From Anabaena lutea FACHB-196 (GTDB taxonomy: Bacteria; Cyanobacteriota; Cyanobacteriia; Cyanobacteriales; Nostocaceae), in assembly GCF_014698305.1 (NCBI RefSeq), contig NZ_JACJST010000009.1:1-64000 (forward strand): a DNA stretch of 64,000 bases. The letters are read 5' to 3'. The stretch's first letter is position 1, and each line of letters begins with the position of its first letter. The translations under genes were made by a program, and so were the position numbers. Below the pieces are notes generated by a model, which saw nothing but the letters and a program-made list of their open reading frames with translations, had not been told where the DNA came from and made no database searches. This document shows positions 31,075-39,822 of the stretch, piece by piece.

Positions 31075-31128
31075 TTCGTAATTCGTAATTCGTAATAGTG
31101 CCTACAGTCCCGCTAGGGATACGTAATT
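31067..31128. repeat. ATTCGTA heptamers plus dispersed 39-bp module (copy 1)
   Basis: Four ATTCGTA units (31067-31094) run into a module at 31090-31128 containing CAGTCCCGCTAGGGATACG. The same 39 bases recur at 57778-57816 with one mismatch. The array overlaps the stop codon of the Hpt gene. Confidence 0.85.
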
Positions 31129-31202
31129 AAGTTTTGTAAGAGAAACCTCGCCTAACATACTTGCTACTTATAGAAGCTCTTTACTTAAACCCCCTGAATA
31201 AG

Positions 31203-32102
31203 TTAAATTTCTCTATTCTGCACGCTGGGACGAAGGCTGATTAAATCGTCAATATTGAGTTTCATGGTGCGGCAAATCATATCTAGTGGCAAGTCATTAG
31301 CATCGTATCCAAAGGGATTTTCAATTTCTAAACCAATAGCTTCAATACCTAATAGAGTAAAGCTAACTACAGCAGAAATTAACCCAGTCCACCAAGTCAG
31401 ACTTTGTACTATTTGAAAGGGTAGTAGTAAGCAATACAGCAATAATAATTGCTTAAGATGAATAGAATAAGCCAGAGGAATTGGTGTTTTTAAGATACGT
31501 TCACTAGCCCCTAAATTATCCACCAAAATGTTTAATAATTCTTGCATAGCTGCTAACTGGTAGCTATTGATGCAATTACGGTTATATTGCTGTTGTAAAT
31601 AATCTCCAATCCAGAAAGCCACCTCTATGGGAGGATTATTCATAGTCTTTAATTTAATAAACTTATAATGTGCTATTAATTCTTCTAATTCACTATCTAT
31701 GGTTTCTCCTCGTAAATGCAGTTTTGTCGCTACAGAAAAAGCAACAAGTAAATTTAAAGCATCAATTTTATGATCTTTATCTCCGGGTTCTATTTCATCA
31801 ACAGATACCCAAATTTGTCTGGCTAAATTTCGGGTAGTATTTACTAGAGAACCCCAAATTTTTCTACCTTCCCAAAACCGTTCATAAGCTGTGTTTGTAC
31901 GAAATACTAGTAATAAGCCTAATACGATACTGGGGATAATACTTCCTAAAATAGGTTGGGAAACCGGCCATTTAAAATAATAAAGTATCGAGACTGCTAC
32001 ACCAAAAGCTCCACACCAGAGAACATCTTTATAAATTGTGCCGATGACTGAGCCTTTAACCTGTAATGCTATTTGAAATCCTTGCAGCTTCTTAGTTTTC
32101 AT
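31203..32102 (-). CDS. Bestrophin-like anion channel
   Basis: 299 residues. Four main hydrophobic segments and the family motif FRTNTAYERFWEGRKIWG (about 67-84) mark a bestrophin/UPF0187 protein. The C-terminal part carries the ENPFGYDANDLPLD calcium/neck region. Bacterial members form pentameric ion channels; cyanobacterial and plastid members are linked to chloride or bicarbonate movement. The direction of transport here is not known. A small conserved gene follows upstream on the same strand. Confidence 0.85.
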   Translation of the reverse strand: MKTKKLQGFQIALQVKGSVIGTIYKDVLWCGAFGVAVSILYYFKWPVSQPILGSIIPSIVLGLLLVFRTNTAYERFWEGRKIWGSLVNTTRNLARQIWVSVDEIEPGDKDHKIDALNLLVAFSVATKLHLRGETIDSELEELIAHYKFIKLKTMNNPPIEVAFWIGDYLQQQYNRNCINSYQLAAMQELLNILVDNLGASERILKTPIPLAYSIHLKQLLLLYCLLLPFQIVQSLTWWTGLISAVVSFTLLGIEAIGLEIENPFGYDANDLPLDMICRTMKLNIDDLISLRPSVQNREI

Positions 32103-32155
32103 GCTGTCACTCTCAACAATAACCCTAAATAATATATTTGGTGAATGGACGTAAT

Positions 32156-32545
32156 TTACGTCCCAAACCCTAAATTCTGCACTAATTCAGTCAAAGTAAT
32201 ACCATGTAAAAGCGCTAAATTTGCCAAATATTCTAATCGGTGTGCTTGTAATTTATCTATCTGTTCACTGAGGTGTAATAATTCTCTATATTCCTCATCT
32301 GTAAGTCTTTCTTCTTCTCTTTTAGCTATTAATTTATTGTGATAATTTAGAAAGGTAGAAGGAATATCTAGATGAGTTTGGATCAACAATTCTCCTTCAT
32401 TTTTTAGCAGGTTATCAGCTTTTTTGTGAGCGTGTAAAATAATAATTTGAGATACAAATTTCTCTAAATCTGGCTGTTTCAACTGCTCAACAGCCTTGAG
32501 CAAGTGTTGTAAAGATAATTGAACTTCAAGTTTCACTGTTGACAT
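32156..32545 (-). CDS. Conserved cyanobacterial small protein, function unknown
   Basis: 129 residues, helical and without membrane segments. The pattern VKLEVQLSLQHLLKAVEQL...DLEKFVSQII and the later LTDEEYRELLHLSEQIDKLQAHRLEYLANLALLHG recall a widespread cyanobacterial family often found near toxin genes, but no toxin is seen next to it. Function not assigned. Confidence 0.6.
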   Translation of the reverse strand: MSTVKLEVQLSLQHLLKAVEQLKQPDLEKFVSQIIILHAHKKADNLLKNEGELLIQTHLDIPSTFLNYHNKLIAKREEERLTDEEYRELLHLSEQIDKLQAHRLEYLANLALLHGITLTELVQNLGFGT

Positions 32546-33221
32546 TTTTTACATCTCGTCAGCTAATTGGTAAATTTTCTATACACATAGACTGATGAAA
32601 ATCAGTATACAGGATGATGCAAAATTAAAAATTAAAAATTAAAAACAGTTGGAGTAAGGGACTTAAACCCCCTGAATCAGTTCAAATGTGCCGCATCTAA
32701 AAAAATACTGATTAAATTAATTATATTCTTACTAAGAAATATTAAGTTCTTATCCCATGTCCGGCTAATCACTTATCAAAAAACATTCTCCGCGTCAGCC
32801 TAAATGATAAGTATATCTCTGACGAGACGCTACGCGAACAACCGGACATGATATTACCCCAAAGTAGCCATCATACACTGTTTACAGCAAGAAGCATGAA
32901 AATATTTCTCCATGTCTAATATGAAGTTAGATTAAATTCAACAGAACTGTAGAGACGTTGTAGATAACGTCTCTACACTGTGGTTTAATTAACCGAAACT
33001 TGGTGTGAGAAAATGTCAATACTTAACAAGTTATCCGCTGAGTGCTGACGATTCTTGTTAGAGGATGTCTGAGAAGTATCAGAATTGATCAAGATCCCCC
33101 CTCACCCCCCTTTCCAAGGGGGGATAAATTACTCAAAGTCCTCCTTTTTAAGGAGGATTTAGGAGGATCTACAAGTGTTAGATACCACACGAAAAAGTTT
33201 TCAGATATCCTCTTAGAGGTA
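32546..33221. other. Repeat-rich intergenic region
   Basis: 676 bases without a credible gene. It contains AAAATTA heptamers (32621-32645). A perfect 12-bp-arm palindrome TGTAGAGACGTT...AACGTCTCTACA lies at 32948-32959/32966-32977, the same family as the insertion in lysA. A block at 33094-33172 has two stacked hairpins, CCCCCCTT/AAGGGGGG (33105-33112/33116-33123) and CCTCCTT/AAGGAGG (33140-33146/33150-33156), flanked by GATCC/GGATC-like ends. A TGTCCGG segment near 32758 reappears in inverted form near 32841. Confidence 0.7.
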
Positions 33222-33599
33222 TTAACCAAACCAGTGAGAAGGTTGAGAACCGAGTTGAACAGTTTCACACAGTTGATGACTAATCGAATCTCCTTTTTCT
33301 TGGATAATCGAGAAAATGCCTTGGTGAATCAAATTTTGGAGGTGTAATTGTTGTTCTAAAGGATTACGAGATAACTTGTTATTTAAACAGCTATCTTTTT
33401 TATCATCAGCTAGGGTAGTTTGACTATCAGAAGTTTCGCTGTAAAATCCAGGAAGCCGATTGATAACAAAGGAAATTAGCTCTTGGCGTAAATCCGGTAT
33501 GGCAAAAACTTGTTGATAGGGTTGGTATGGATATGTGTCTAAAACACTTTCAATTTCGCCAATGACTGATTTGTGTGTTAACTTGACTGCTGTTGTCAT
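33222..33599 (-). CDS. Conserved protein, possibly ComFB-like
   Basis: 125 residues. The pattern YPYQPYQQVFAIPDLRQELISFVINRLPGFY and the closing IHQGIFSIIQEK...SHWFG match a cyanobacterial family that I recall being annotated as late-competence ComFB-like. ComFB-type proteins bind cyclic dinucleotides in cyanobacteria, but the assignment here is by memory of motif and not certain. No competence genes are adjacent; a CoiA-like gene lies 4 kb away. Confidence 0.55.
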   Translation of the reverse strand: MTTAVKLTHKSVIGEIESVLDTYPYQPYQQVFAIPDLRQELISFVINRLPGFYSETSDSQTTLADDKKDSCLNNKLSRNPLEQQLHLQNLIHQGIFSIIQEKGDSISHQLCETVQLGSQPSHWFG

Positions 33600-34200
33600 A
33601 ATTTATGATCTCCTTTTTAATCGAGTCAATGATTGGTGCTACAAAAAAGTTATCTGAATGTAGATTTTGTAATGATAAGCAGTTAGAGGCAGTTTGGGGA
33701 TCAGACTCCACACCCCTAATCAACTATTTGATCCTGACGAAATATGAGATTGTTAATCTTTGCTGAATTTTAGTTTTAATTTATACTAAAATGAGAGTAT
33801 AAAATATCTAAAAAAACTCAAGAGACTAATCAATTGGTGACATTCTGTAGCTTTAAAACTAATTATTCCCAATTTACAATAATTTGGCAAAAATCTACAT
33901 AAAACGCAGCATAAGCTATTGGGGATCAATTATTGATGTCAAATGCGGTTGATTAGTTATACTTGCGGAAGTGGATATTGGGTGACGACACGATTTGGTG
34001 ATTTATCGATGAGCGTTATCAGTTATAGCAGGAGACGCTTCGCAGACCTTTGGTTCAGAATGCTTATGAAATGGAGAATAGAGAGAAGTGAGATTTTATT
34101 AAAATCATCAAAGTTGACTAAAAAAGCCTTTATTCTCCTGACTTGGACTATTCTCTATCCTGAATACTTACTAAAAAATTGACCAAAAACCATAGGATAC
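33600..34200. other. Gene-poor spacer
   Basis: 601 bases. A 79-codon reading frame at 33943-34182 (+) exists but has no recognisable motif, no ribosome-binding site and an unusual composition, so it is not called as a gene. The remainder is AT-rich. Confidence 0.5.
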
Positions 34201-34325
34201 AAGCCCCGCCCTTGCAGGGCGGCTTTACTTGTGTTAGTATAAATGCCGTAGAAGTTTTCCACGTCAATGATAGTTTTAGAGTTTAAAGTCAAAGGGAAAA
34301 CAACTCAATATGCAGCCATAAAGAA
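34201..34325 (+). pseudogene. Relic of a TnpB-encoding IS200/IS605-type element
   Basis: A hairpin AAGCCCCGCCCT...AGGGCGGCTT (34201-34225), typical of an IS200/IS605-type end, precedes an ATG at 34267. It encodes MIVLEFKVKGKTTQYAAIK, the conserved N-terminus of TnpB (OrfB) nucleases. Homology stops after about 19 codons at 34323, where the sequence runs into the 3' end of the FAD-oxidoreductase gene. No other part of tnpB and no tnpA is present, so this is a heavily deleted remnant. Confidence 0.7.
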
Positions 34326-35390
34326 TCACCTTGCTTCTAGCGCGGTGAGTGTCAAATTCTCTAGGAGTAGATGATCTAGTTGATGATCAATTTCACCAGC
34401 AGCTGCAAGTCCAGAGAGCATTGCTCCTGCTACTAGATTCCCTCCACACCAATCACCACAGCAAACTAAAGGTGGGGAAGTATTGGCAGATAAACAAGTT
34501 ACATCTAAAGGAAGACGAGGAAAGGCATAACGCCAGCGATGTATTTGTATCCATTCAGGATTTTTCAGCCAGGGAAGCCCTAAAGATTCAGCAGCTTTCT
34601 CTAACATATATTGTCCTACTGGTTGTAAATCTGGGGTTTCTAGATGAGTTTGGGCAAGTTTGGCACTACTTTGCAGTACAAAATGAGGTTGTTCTGATTG
34701 GAGACGCTTGCTACTATCGAATCCAATCCATCCTAAATCTGCATGATCAACAAAAGTTAAAGCTTTCCAGTTGGGAAGAGGTTGGGAATGGGCAGGATAA
34801 CCCATCATCACACTAATAGAAGGGTCAAATTGGATAGAACCTAGGCGATCTAAAAATTCAACATCTAATATAGTTTTTTCTAAGGGTGCTAATAGATCCC
34901 AAGCTTGGGGTGAGGGGATAGCGACTACTACGGCTTTGGCGGTTAATTCGGCTTGGTTGGATTCTAGGGTGATACGCCATGTATTTTCCGGGGTGATGTT
35001 GAGAGCGATCGCACGCTGATGGAGTAAAATTTCTAAATCTGGAGTCAGCGCTTTCGCTATCGCACTCATTCCCGCTGGTGCAACATAATATAATCCAGCT
35101 TTTTGTGTCCTGACTCCTGAGTCTACGTGGAATTTATCAACAGTATCTGTCCAAAGTTCGATAATATGGCGATCGCGCAATATCTCCACAAACCTGCTGA
35201 ACAATTCACCTTGAGGCTGAATATAACAAGCACCATGATCAGCACAAGTTCCCTGTAAACGTCGTGTAGCAACTCTTCCTCCCACACCACGAGACTTTTC
35301 GACAACTACCACGGAATAACCAGCTTGACGTAACTGCTGGGCGCAGACTAAACCGGATATCCCAGCACCAATTATGGCAATATCAGTCAT
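34326..35390 (-). CDS. FAD-dependent amine-oxidase/renalase-like oxidoreductase
   Basis: 354 residues. The N-terminal FAD-binding motif is GAGISGLVCAQQL followed by the E of VVVEKSRGVGGRVATRR, the second GG-containing motif of this class. The C-terminal FAD contact reads CCGDWCGGNLVAGAMLSGLAAA. The family includes renalase and bacterial NAD(P)H-anomer oxidases; the natural substrate here is unknown. Its stop codon abuts the TnpB relic. Confidence 0.82.
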   Translation of the reverse strand: MTDIAIIGAGISGLVCAQQLRQAGYSVVVVEKSRGVGGRVATRRLQGTCADHGACYIQPQGELFSRFVEILRDRHIIELWTDTVDKFHVDSGVRTQKAGLYYVAPAGMSAIAKALTPDLEILLHQRAIALNITPENTWRITLESNQAELTAKAVVVAIPSPQAWDLLAPLEKTILDVEFLDRLGSIQFDPSISVMMGYPAHSQPLPNWKALTFVDHADLGWIGFDSSKRLQSEQPHFVLQSSAKLAQTHLETPDLQPVGQYMLEKAAESLGLPWLKNPEWIQIHRWRYAFPRLPLDVTCLSANTSPPLVCCGDWCGGNLVAGAMLSGLAAAGEIDHQLDHLLLENLTLTALEAR

Positions 35391-35494
35391 ACTATTTTTG
35401 GATTTTAGATTTTGAATGGGAAAGGCTAGATCATCCTGATTTTATGACTGCCGAAAGCTGATAGTAGAATAAAGTACAGACAATCTGCACAAAA

Positions 35495-35500
35495 AGGAGG
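35495..35500 (+). promoter_or_regulatory. Shine-Dalgarno AGGAGG deciding a TTG start
   Basis: AGGAGG eight bases before the TTG at 35509 supports that unusual start codon for the YaaW-like gene. Confidence 0.75.
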
Positions 35501-35508
35501 ATCAGAAA

Positions 35509-36351
35509 TTGGATGAACTGAGGCCAGTACTAGAGTTAGCCACAGAAGAGGAACTACAGGACTTAACAGCTATTCTGTTTAGTCGTAAGTTCAATCCCCT
35601 CGATTATGTTCACACACCAGAACCCATCGTAGTGCAAAGTCAAAACCACGAAGCTTGGTTAGACACCATAGAAAACCGCTTTCGTTTTTTAGCAGCTGAT
35701 GGGATGACGGTATTACGGGGACGTAGTTACCAAGTCACTTACCGACAAACATTAATTCAAGTCTGTAAGTATCTGAAAATAGCCTATTATCAAAATTTAA
35801 CAACAGTCGATTTAGAAGCAGAAATATTTTTGCATCTGCTAGGAAAAGTTTGGAAAAAGTTACCAGAACAAGAACAGCAAAAATTAACCGCACAAGTGCA
35901 GCAACAGCTTTTAACATCAGAACTTAAAAAACCATTACCACTGTCATTACAAAAAGATCCTTTAGGATTAATTTTTAAAGGTGGTAGCGCCTTAGCTGTA
36001 ACTTCTGTCATCCAACCATTTGTACTCAAACAAATTGCCAAACAATTTGCTCTCCATTTTGCTACTTATCAAGCGGCTAAACAAGCAGCAATTACAGGAA
36101 CAGGAGTAGCCAGCAAACAGTTTCAAGGCTATGTAACGGCACAAATGGCGCGACGAAGTATGACTTTAAGTGCGGCTCGTTATGGTGCAGTTCGCAGCAT
36201 TTTTGCGATTGTGGGGCCAATGATGTGGACTTGGTTTTTGGCTGATTTGGGGTGGAGAGCGATCGCAACTAACTACGGTCGAATTATCCCTACTATCTTT
36301 ACCCTAGCGCAAATTCGTCTTACCCGTGCAGAATGTTGGGAGCCAGCTTGA
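35509..36351 (+). CDS. YaaW-like (DUF3944/UPF0174) protein
   Basis: 280 residues starting at TTG with a strong AGGAGG upstream. The N-terminal ELRPVLELATEEELQDLTAILF is characteristic of the YaaW/UPF0174 family. The C-terminal part has hydrophobic helices around 160-260 (GGSALAVTSVIQPFVLKQIA, SIFAIVGPMMWTWFLADLGW). Function unknown. It overlaps the O-antigen-ligase gene by 19 bases, so the two are very likely translationally coupled. Confidence 0.78.
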   Translation: MDELRPVLELATEEELQDLTAILFSRKFNPLDYVHTPEPIVVQSQNHEAWLDTIENRFRFLAADGMTVLRGRSYQVTYRQTLIQVCKYLKIAYYQNLTTVDLEAEIFLHLLGKVWKKLPEQEQQKLTAQVQQQLLTSELKKPLPLSLQKDPLGLIFKGGSALAVTSVIQPFVLKQIAKQFALHFATYQAAKQAAITGTGVASKQFQGYVTAQMARRSMTLSAARYGAVRSIFAIVGPMMWTWFLADLGWRAIATNYGRIIPTIFTLAQIRLTRAECWEPA

Positions 36352-37640
36352 ACAAGGCTTTTTATCATCCCAACCCCCGTTTACAAATCCCTTGGAATTT
36401 TCTACAATTTGGACTACTATCTTTCCCAATTAGTCCATTTTTGGGCGGTATCTCTATAGTTGTGGCATCATTGCTCACTTGGCGCAAACAATACCATATC
36501 ATTAGCGATCGCCCAATTCACAAGGGATTTGCTTTTTTGAGTATATTACTACTCATTACCACCGGATTTGCCTCTCACAAACTAGAGGCTTTTTTGGGTT
36601 TATTCAATTTAGTACCCTTCTTTTTGTTTTTTACGGGACTAACTCCCCTCATTCAAACACCTGCCCAATTACGACAAATCTCTTGGATCATGGTGTTTGG
36701 TTCTGTCCCGGTTTTAATACTAGGCTTTGGGCAATTATTTTTCAGTTGGAATTTCCAAGTTCAGTTTTTATGGATTGTTTTAGATTGGACAGTTGCACCA
36801 GGGGGATTACCACCAGGACGCATGGCTGCTAACTTCATGCACGCTAATACTTTAGCCGCATATTTAGTAACTATTTTCATTTTGGGTTTAGGTTTATGGC
36901 TAGAAAACTATCACCAACTTAAGCAAAAAAATCGTCGGATTATCTTCTTAACAATTACAGTATTAGCTAATTTTATCGCCTTAATTTTAACTAATTCTCG
37001 CAACGGCTGGGTTATCGCTATTAGTGCTTGTTTAGCCTATGCTTTATATAAAGGTTGGCGATTAATTGTTGCTACTGTTGTCAGTATTGCCAGTAGTTTT
37101 TTATTAGCAGCTTTTGCACCAGCACCGATTTCTCAATTTTTCCGTAGCTTCGTTCCCTACGTGATTTGGGCGCGGTTAAATGATGATATGTATCCTGATA
37201 GACCAGTAGCATTAATGCGAAAAACTCAATGGCAATTTGCTCTTAATTTAACTCAACAACATCCTTTAACTGGTTCAGGTTTACGCAGTTTTAGCGGACT
37301 CTATAAAGCAGCGATGCAAATTGATGTAAATCATCCCCACAATTTATTTTTAATGCTGTCTGCGGAAACTGGTTTGATTACTACTTTGCTATTTTGTGGT
37401 TTACTAGTTTGGATATTAATTGCCGCTAGTCAACTTTTGTGGAAATCTAAATCTATAGAACCAGAAAATAGATTAATCTTCTTTAGTTATTTGATCACCT
37501 TTATCGGCTGGATATTATTTAATACTGTTGATGTCACCACTTTTGATATTCGCTTGAATACTCTCTCTTGGGTATTTGTCGCTGCATTGTGCGGAGTTAT
37601 TTATCAATATCAATCACGTCATAAATTGATAGATAATTAA
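36333..37640 (+). CDS. O-antigen ligase / polymerase family membrane protein
   Basis: 435 residues with about ten transmembrane segments. The Wzy_C-like region has TNSRNGWVIA, and a large periplasmic loop leads to GSGLRSFSGLY and the HPHNLFLMLSAETG segment that marks O-antigen ligase/polymerase proteins. It would join or polymerise surface glycans at the outer face of the plasma membrane. The start overlaps the preceding gene by 19 bases; a nearby TTG at 36348 is a possible alternative. No other polysaccharide genes adjoin. Confidence 0.82.
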   Translation: MLGASLNKAFYHPNPRLQIPWNFLQFGLLSFPISPFLGGISIVVASLLTWRKQYHIISDRPIHKGFAFLSILLLITTGFASHKLEAFLGLFNLVPFFLFFTGLTPLIQTPAQLRQISWIMVFGSVPVLILGFGQLFFSWNFQVQFLWIVLDWTVAPGGLPPGRMAANFMHANTLAAYLVTIFILGLGLWLENYHQLKQKNRRIIFLTITVLANFIALILTNSRNGWVIAISACLAYALYKGWRLIVATVVSIASSFLLAAFAPAPISQFFRSFVPYVIWARLNDDMYPDRPVALMRKTQWQFALNLTQQHPLTGSGLRSFSGLYKAAMQIDVNHPHNLFLMLSAETGLITTLLFCGLLVWILIAASQLLWKSKSIEPENRLIFFSYLITFIGWILFNTVDVTTFDIRLNTLSWVFVAALCGVIYQYQSRHKLIDN

Positions 37641-37730
37641 AATTACAATCCTCGCACTATTCCCACTTTTTCAGTCAGCCCTAAATATAGAAATAGTATT
37701 TGAATTTTGAAAAAATCTAAGTATTTGTAG

Positions 37731-37782
37731 GGTGCGTTACGGCTTTGCCTAACGCACCTTAAACTTGATTAATGGTGCGTTA
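37731..37782. repeat. GGTGCGTTA inverted/direct repeat cluster
   Basis: GGTGCGTTA (37731-37739) pairs with TAACGCACC (37750-37758) and occurs a third time at 37774-37782. It is a common cyanobacterial spacer repeat and lies between convergent genes, where the hairpin may end transcripts. Confidence 0.75.
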
Positions 37783-37857
37783 CGCTACGTATCTTTTGAG
37801 GATTGTAAGAGTGTGGGGTGTAGGGGAGGGAAGCCCTTACCCTTAGTCTTCAGAAAT

Positions 37858-38754
37858 TTAAACTAAGTGTAAATTATGAATAAATTTATCATCTGGCAGA
37901 TAATGTGGACAATTATTTGCTTCTTTTGCATGAAATCTTTGTTTAAAAAATTGACAGTATATAGGTATATCTTTCTCTTTATGAACAATTATTCTATGAT
38001 GGCGACAGAAAAAACAATTTTTATATAAAAATAATAGTAGAGAAGCATTATTGTCAATATTTTTATGAGAGTTTACTTTGCTTTTTAACTTATGAATACA
38101 TATGCCATGACAGAAATCTTTTGTTTGTTCCCTTCTAAAATTCCAGAAGTCTATCTTATCATTTTCTGACAAAAGCCGATCATTAATAAGCTTAATATCA
38201 TGTTCATTATTGATGTTTATTTCAATAATACGCTGTTCTGATTGCCTTTTTTCTAGCGTAGACTTATGGGTTACTGCTATTTCTACAAAAATTTTCTCTC
38301 CCTTTTCATTACTAAGTAGCAAGTCAGGAATAAACGAACCATCTTTGGGTTCTAACTTAATGTCTTTAAAGTATTGAGTTAAATCAAATTTATGTTTACC
38401 CTTACTGAAAATGCAGGGAACTAGAAATTCTTCCTCGTAAAAGCTACAGTATTTAGTAAAGCTGATTTCTATCCAAAAAGGTTGATGTTCTTGCAAACAA
38501 GTATTATAAATTTCGTAAAATTTGAGCTTTGCCAATTTGTGCAAGTAAGTTTCAGGAGAACATTCAATATCTGCCTTATGGCGAAAATGCTTTCTCCTTT
38601 TTTCTCCCAAGACAGGAACTAGGAGATTATCGCATGATATACACTTGAATTGTTCACGTCTGACTTCTGAACTAGCAATTAAGTTATCAACATTTATAGT
38701 TCTACCAGTTGAGTTGATAGCGTATTGGTATTTTACAGTTTCCATATCAACCAA
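37858..38754 (-). CDS. Competence protein CoiA-like nuclease family
   Basis: 298 residues. The N-terminal CoiA-type region has FKCISCDNLLVPVLGEKRRKHFRHK (about 36-60), a zinc-ribbon-like CxxC with HFRH. The central part has a PD-(D/E)XK-like core, FIPDLLL...GEKIFVEIAVTHKS, with aspartate, glutamate and a downstream lysine. A cysteine/histidine cluster (CRHHR) lies near the C-terminus. CoiA acts in recombination during transformation of Gram-positives; the role in cyanobacteria is unknown. It is AT-rich relative to neighbours and isolated, so horizontal transfer is possible. Confidence 0.72.
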   Translation of the reverse strand: MVDMETVKYQYAINSTGRTINVDNLIASSEVRREQFKCISCDNLLVPVLGEKRRKHFRHKADIECSPETYLHKLAKLKFYEIYNTCLQEHQPFWIEISFTKYCSFYEEEFLVPCIFSKGKHKFDLTQYFKDIKLEPKDGSFIPDLLLSNEKGEKIFVEIAVTHKSTLEKRQSEQRIIEININNEHDIKLINDRLLSENDKIDFWNFRREQTKDFCHGICIHKLKSKVNSHKNIDNNASLLLFLYKNCFFCRHHRIIVHKEKDIPIYCQFFKQRFHAKEANNCPHYLPDDKFIHNLHLV

Positions 38755-38945
38755 TAAGATTTATACCATCAATCCCAGTATACTAAAATTGGCTCAATAA
38801 CCATAAAAGTAATTATTGCTTCCATTACTGAAATTATGCTCCTGATAGTTATTTTTTTCAATTTTCAATTTTTAATTTTTCATTCCCCTCCTGCGGTACT
38901 GGTGTAAACAGTAGGTAAAATGGGTATGTCCGTAATTAAAACCTT

Positions 38946-39470
38946 ATGCCTAGTACAGCTGATTTTCTGCAATACACCCAATGGTCAGGTATTGCGACGA
39001 TAGTATTCGCAGTCCTGACAATCTTGGCTTTCCTTCTCAAATGGGGCTTTCGCTTTCGACTGGTGGGAACAACAGGCTTTATGCTGGTACTAACAGCGGG
39101 GTTATTTTCACTTTCCCTCGTTCCTCTGAGTCGCACAGTTATTCCGGGTGCTGTGAAATACACCCTAGTTTATGACAACGGTTCTAACCAAACGGTAATT
39201 ACAACCGCACCGGAAATTACCCCCACGCAATTAGAAGCAACTTTACGTCAAGCAGCTAGTAATCTCTATTCTCCTGGTCGTTTAGGTAGCGGCAATAACA
39301 AGCAACTGACAGTCCGCGCTCGCACCATTATCCACTCAGAACCAGGGTTGTCTGTACCCGTGTACTTGGGTCAAGTAAACCGCGCTTTAACCAGCCGTGA
39401 AGACCCAGAAATGGCAGTAGAAGTTTATTTAGACAAGTTTGCTTCATTACCAAAACCTACGGCTTCATAG
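38946..39470 (+). CDS. ycf51: Ycf51 family protein
   Basis: 174 residues. Two N-terminal transmembrane helices (about 14-32 and 38-58) and a C-terminal domain with YTLVYDNGSNQTVITTAPEITPTQLEATLRQAASNLYSPGRLG fit Ycf51 (DUF2518), found in cyanobacteria and red-algal plastids. Function unknown. It is followed at once by a long octamer repeat region. Confidence 0.85.
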   Translation: MPSTADFLQYTQWSGIATIVFAVLTILAFLLKWGFRFRLVGTTGFMLVLTAGLFSLSLVPLSRTVIPGAVKYTLVYDNGSNQTVITTAPEITPTQLEATLRQAASNLYSPGRLGSGNNKQLTVRARTIIHSEPGLSVPVYLGQVNRALTSREDPEMAVEVYLDKFASLPKPTAS

Positions 39471-39535
39471 GGAATAGGGAATAGGTGACAGGTGACAGGG
39501 AATAGGGAATAGGGAATAGGGAATCGGTGATAGGA
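39471..39535. repeat. GGGAATA/GGTGACA heptamer region
   Basis: Heptamer runs of GGGAATA, AGGTGAC and GGAATCG variety start right at the ycf51 stop codon. Confidence 0.8.
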
Positions 39536-39567
39536 AACAGTGAATCGGCAAGAGTTAGAAGGTTATT

Positions 39568-39687
39568 CTCCCCATCTCCCCATCTCCCTATCTCCCCATC
39601 TCCCCATCTCCCCATCTCCCCATCTCCCCATCTCCCTATCTCCCCATCTCCCCATCTCCCCATCTCCCTATCTCCCCATCTCCCCAT
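39568..39687. repeat. CTCCCCAT octamer array, 15 units
   Basis: Fifteen consecutive 8-bp units, most CTCCCCAT with CTCCCTAT variants (39584, 39632 and 39664). The array is transcribed into repetitive peptides in several frames, but these are artefacts. It fills most of the 352-base ycf51/ADH spacer; nothing else is seen there. Confidence 0.9.
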
Positions 39688-39822
39688 CTCCGCGTCCCCT
39701 GCACCCTGCCTTCTGTTGTATATTTTTTCCTATTCCTTATTACACAATTTTTTTGTCACCTATAATACAATAAAGATTATTTTAAAATTTGATTAAGAAG
39801 TATCAATACTTTTGGCAAAATA

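Noticed and set aside
33943-34182. 79-codon reading frame
   Set aside because: No motif, no ribosome-binding site and an unusual composition in a spacer; treated as noncoding.
39568-39687. Possible CRISPR array
   Set aside because: The units are 8 bp and contiguous without spacers; the same holds for the 7-bp arrays at 6457, 43081 and 59553.
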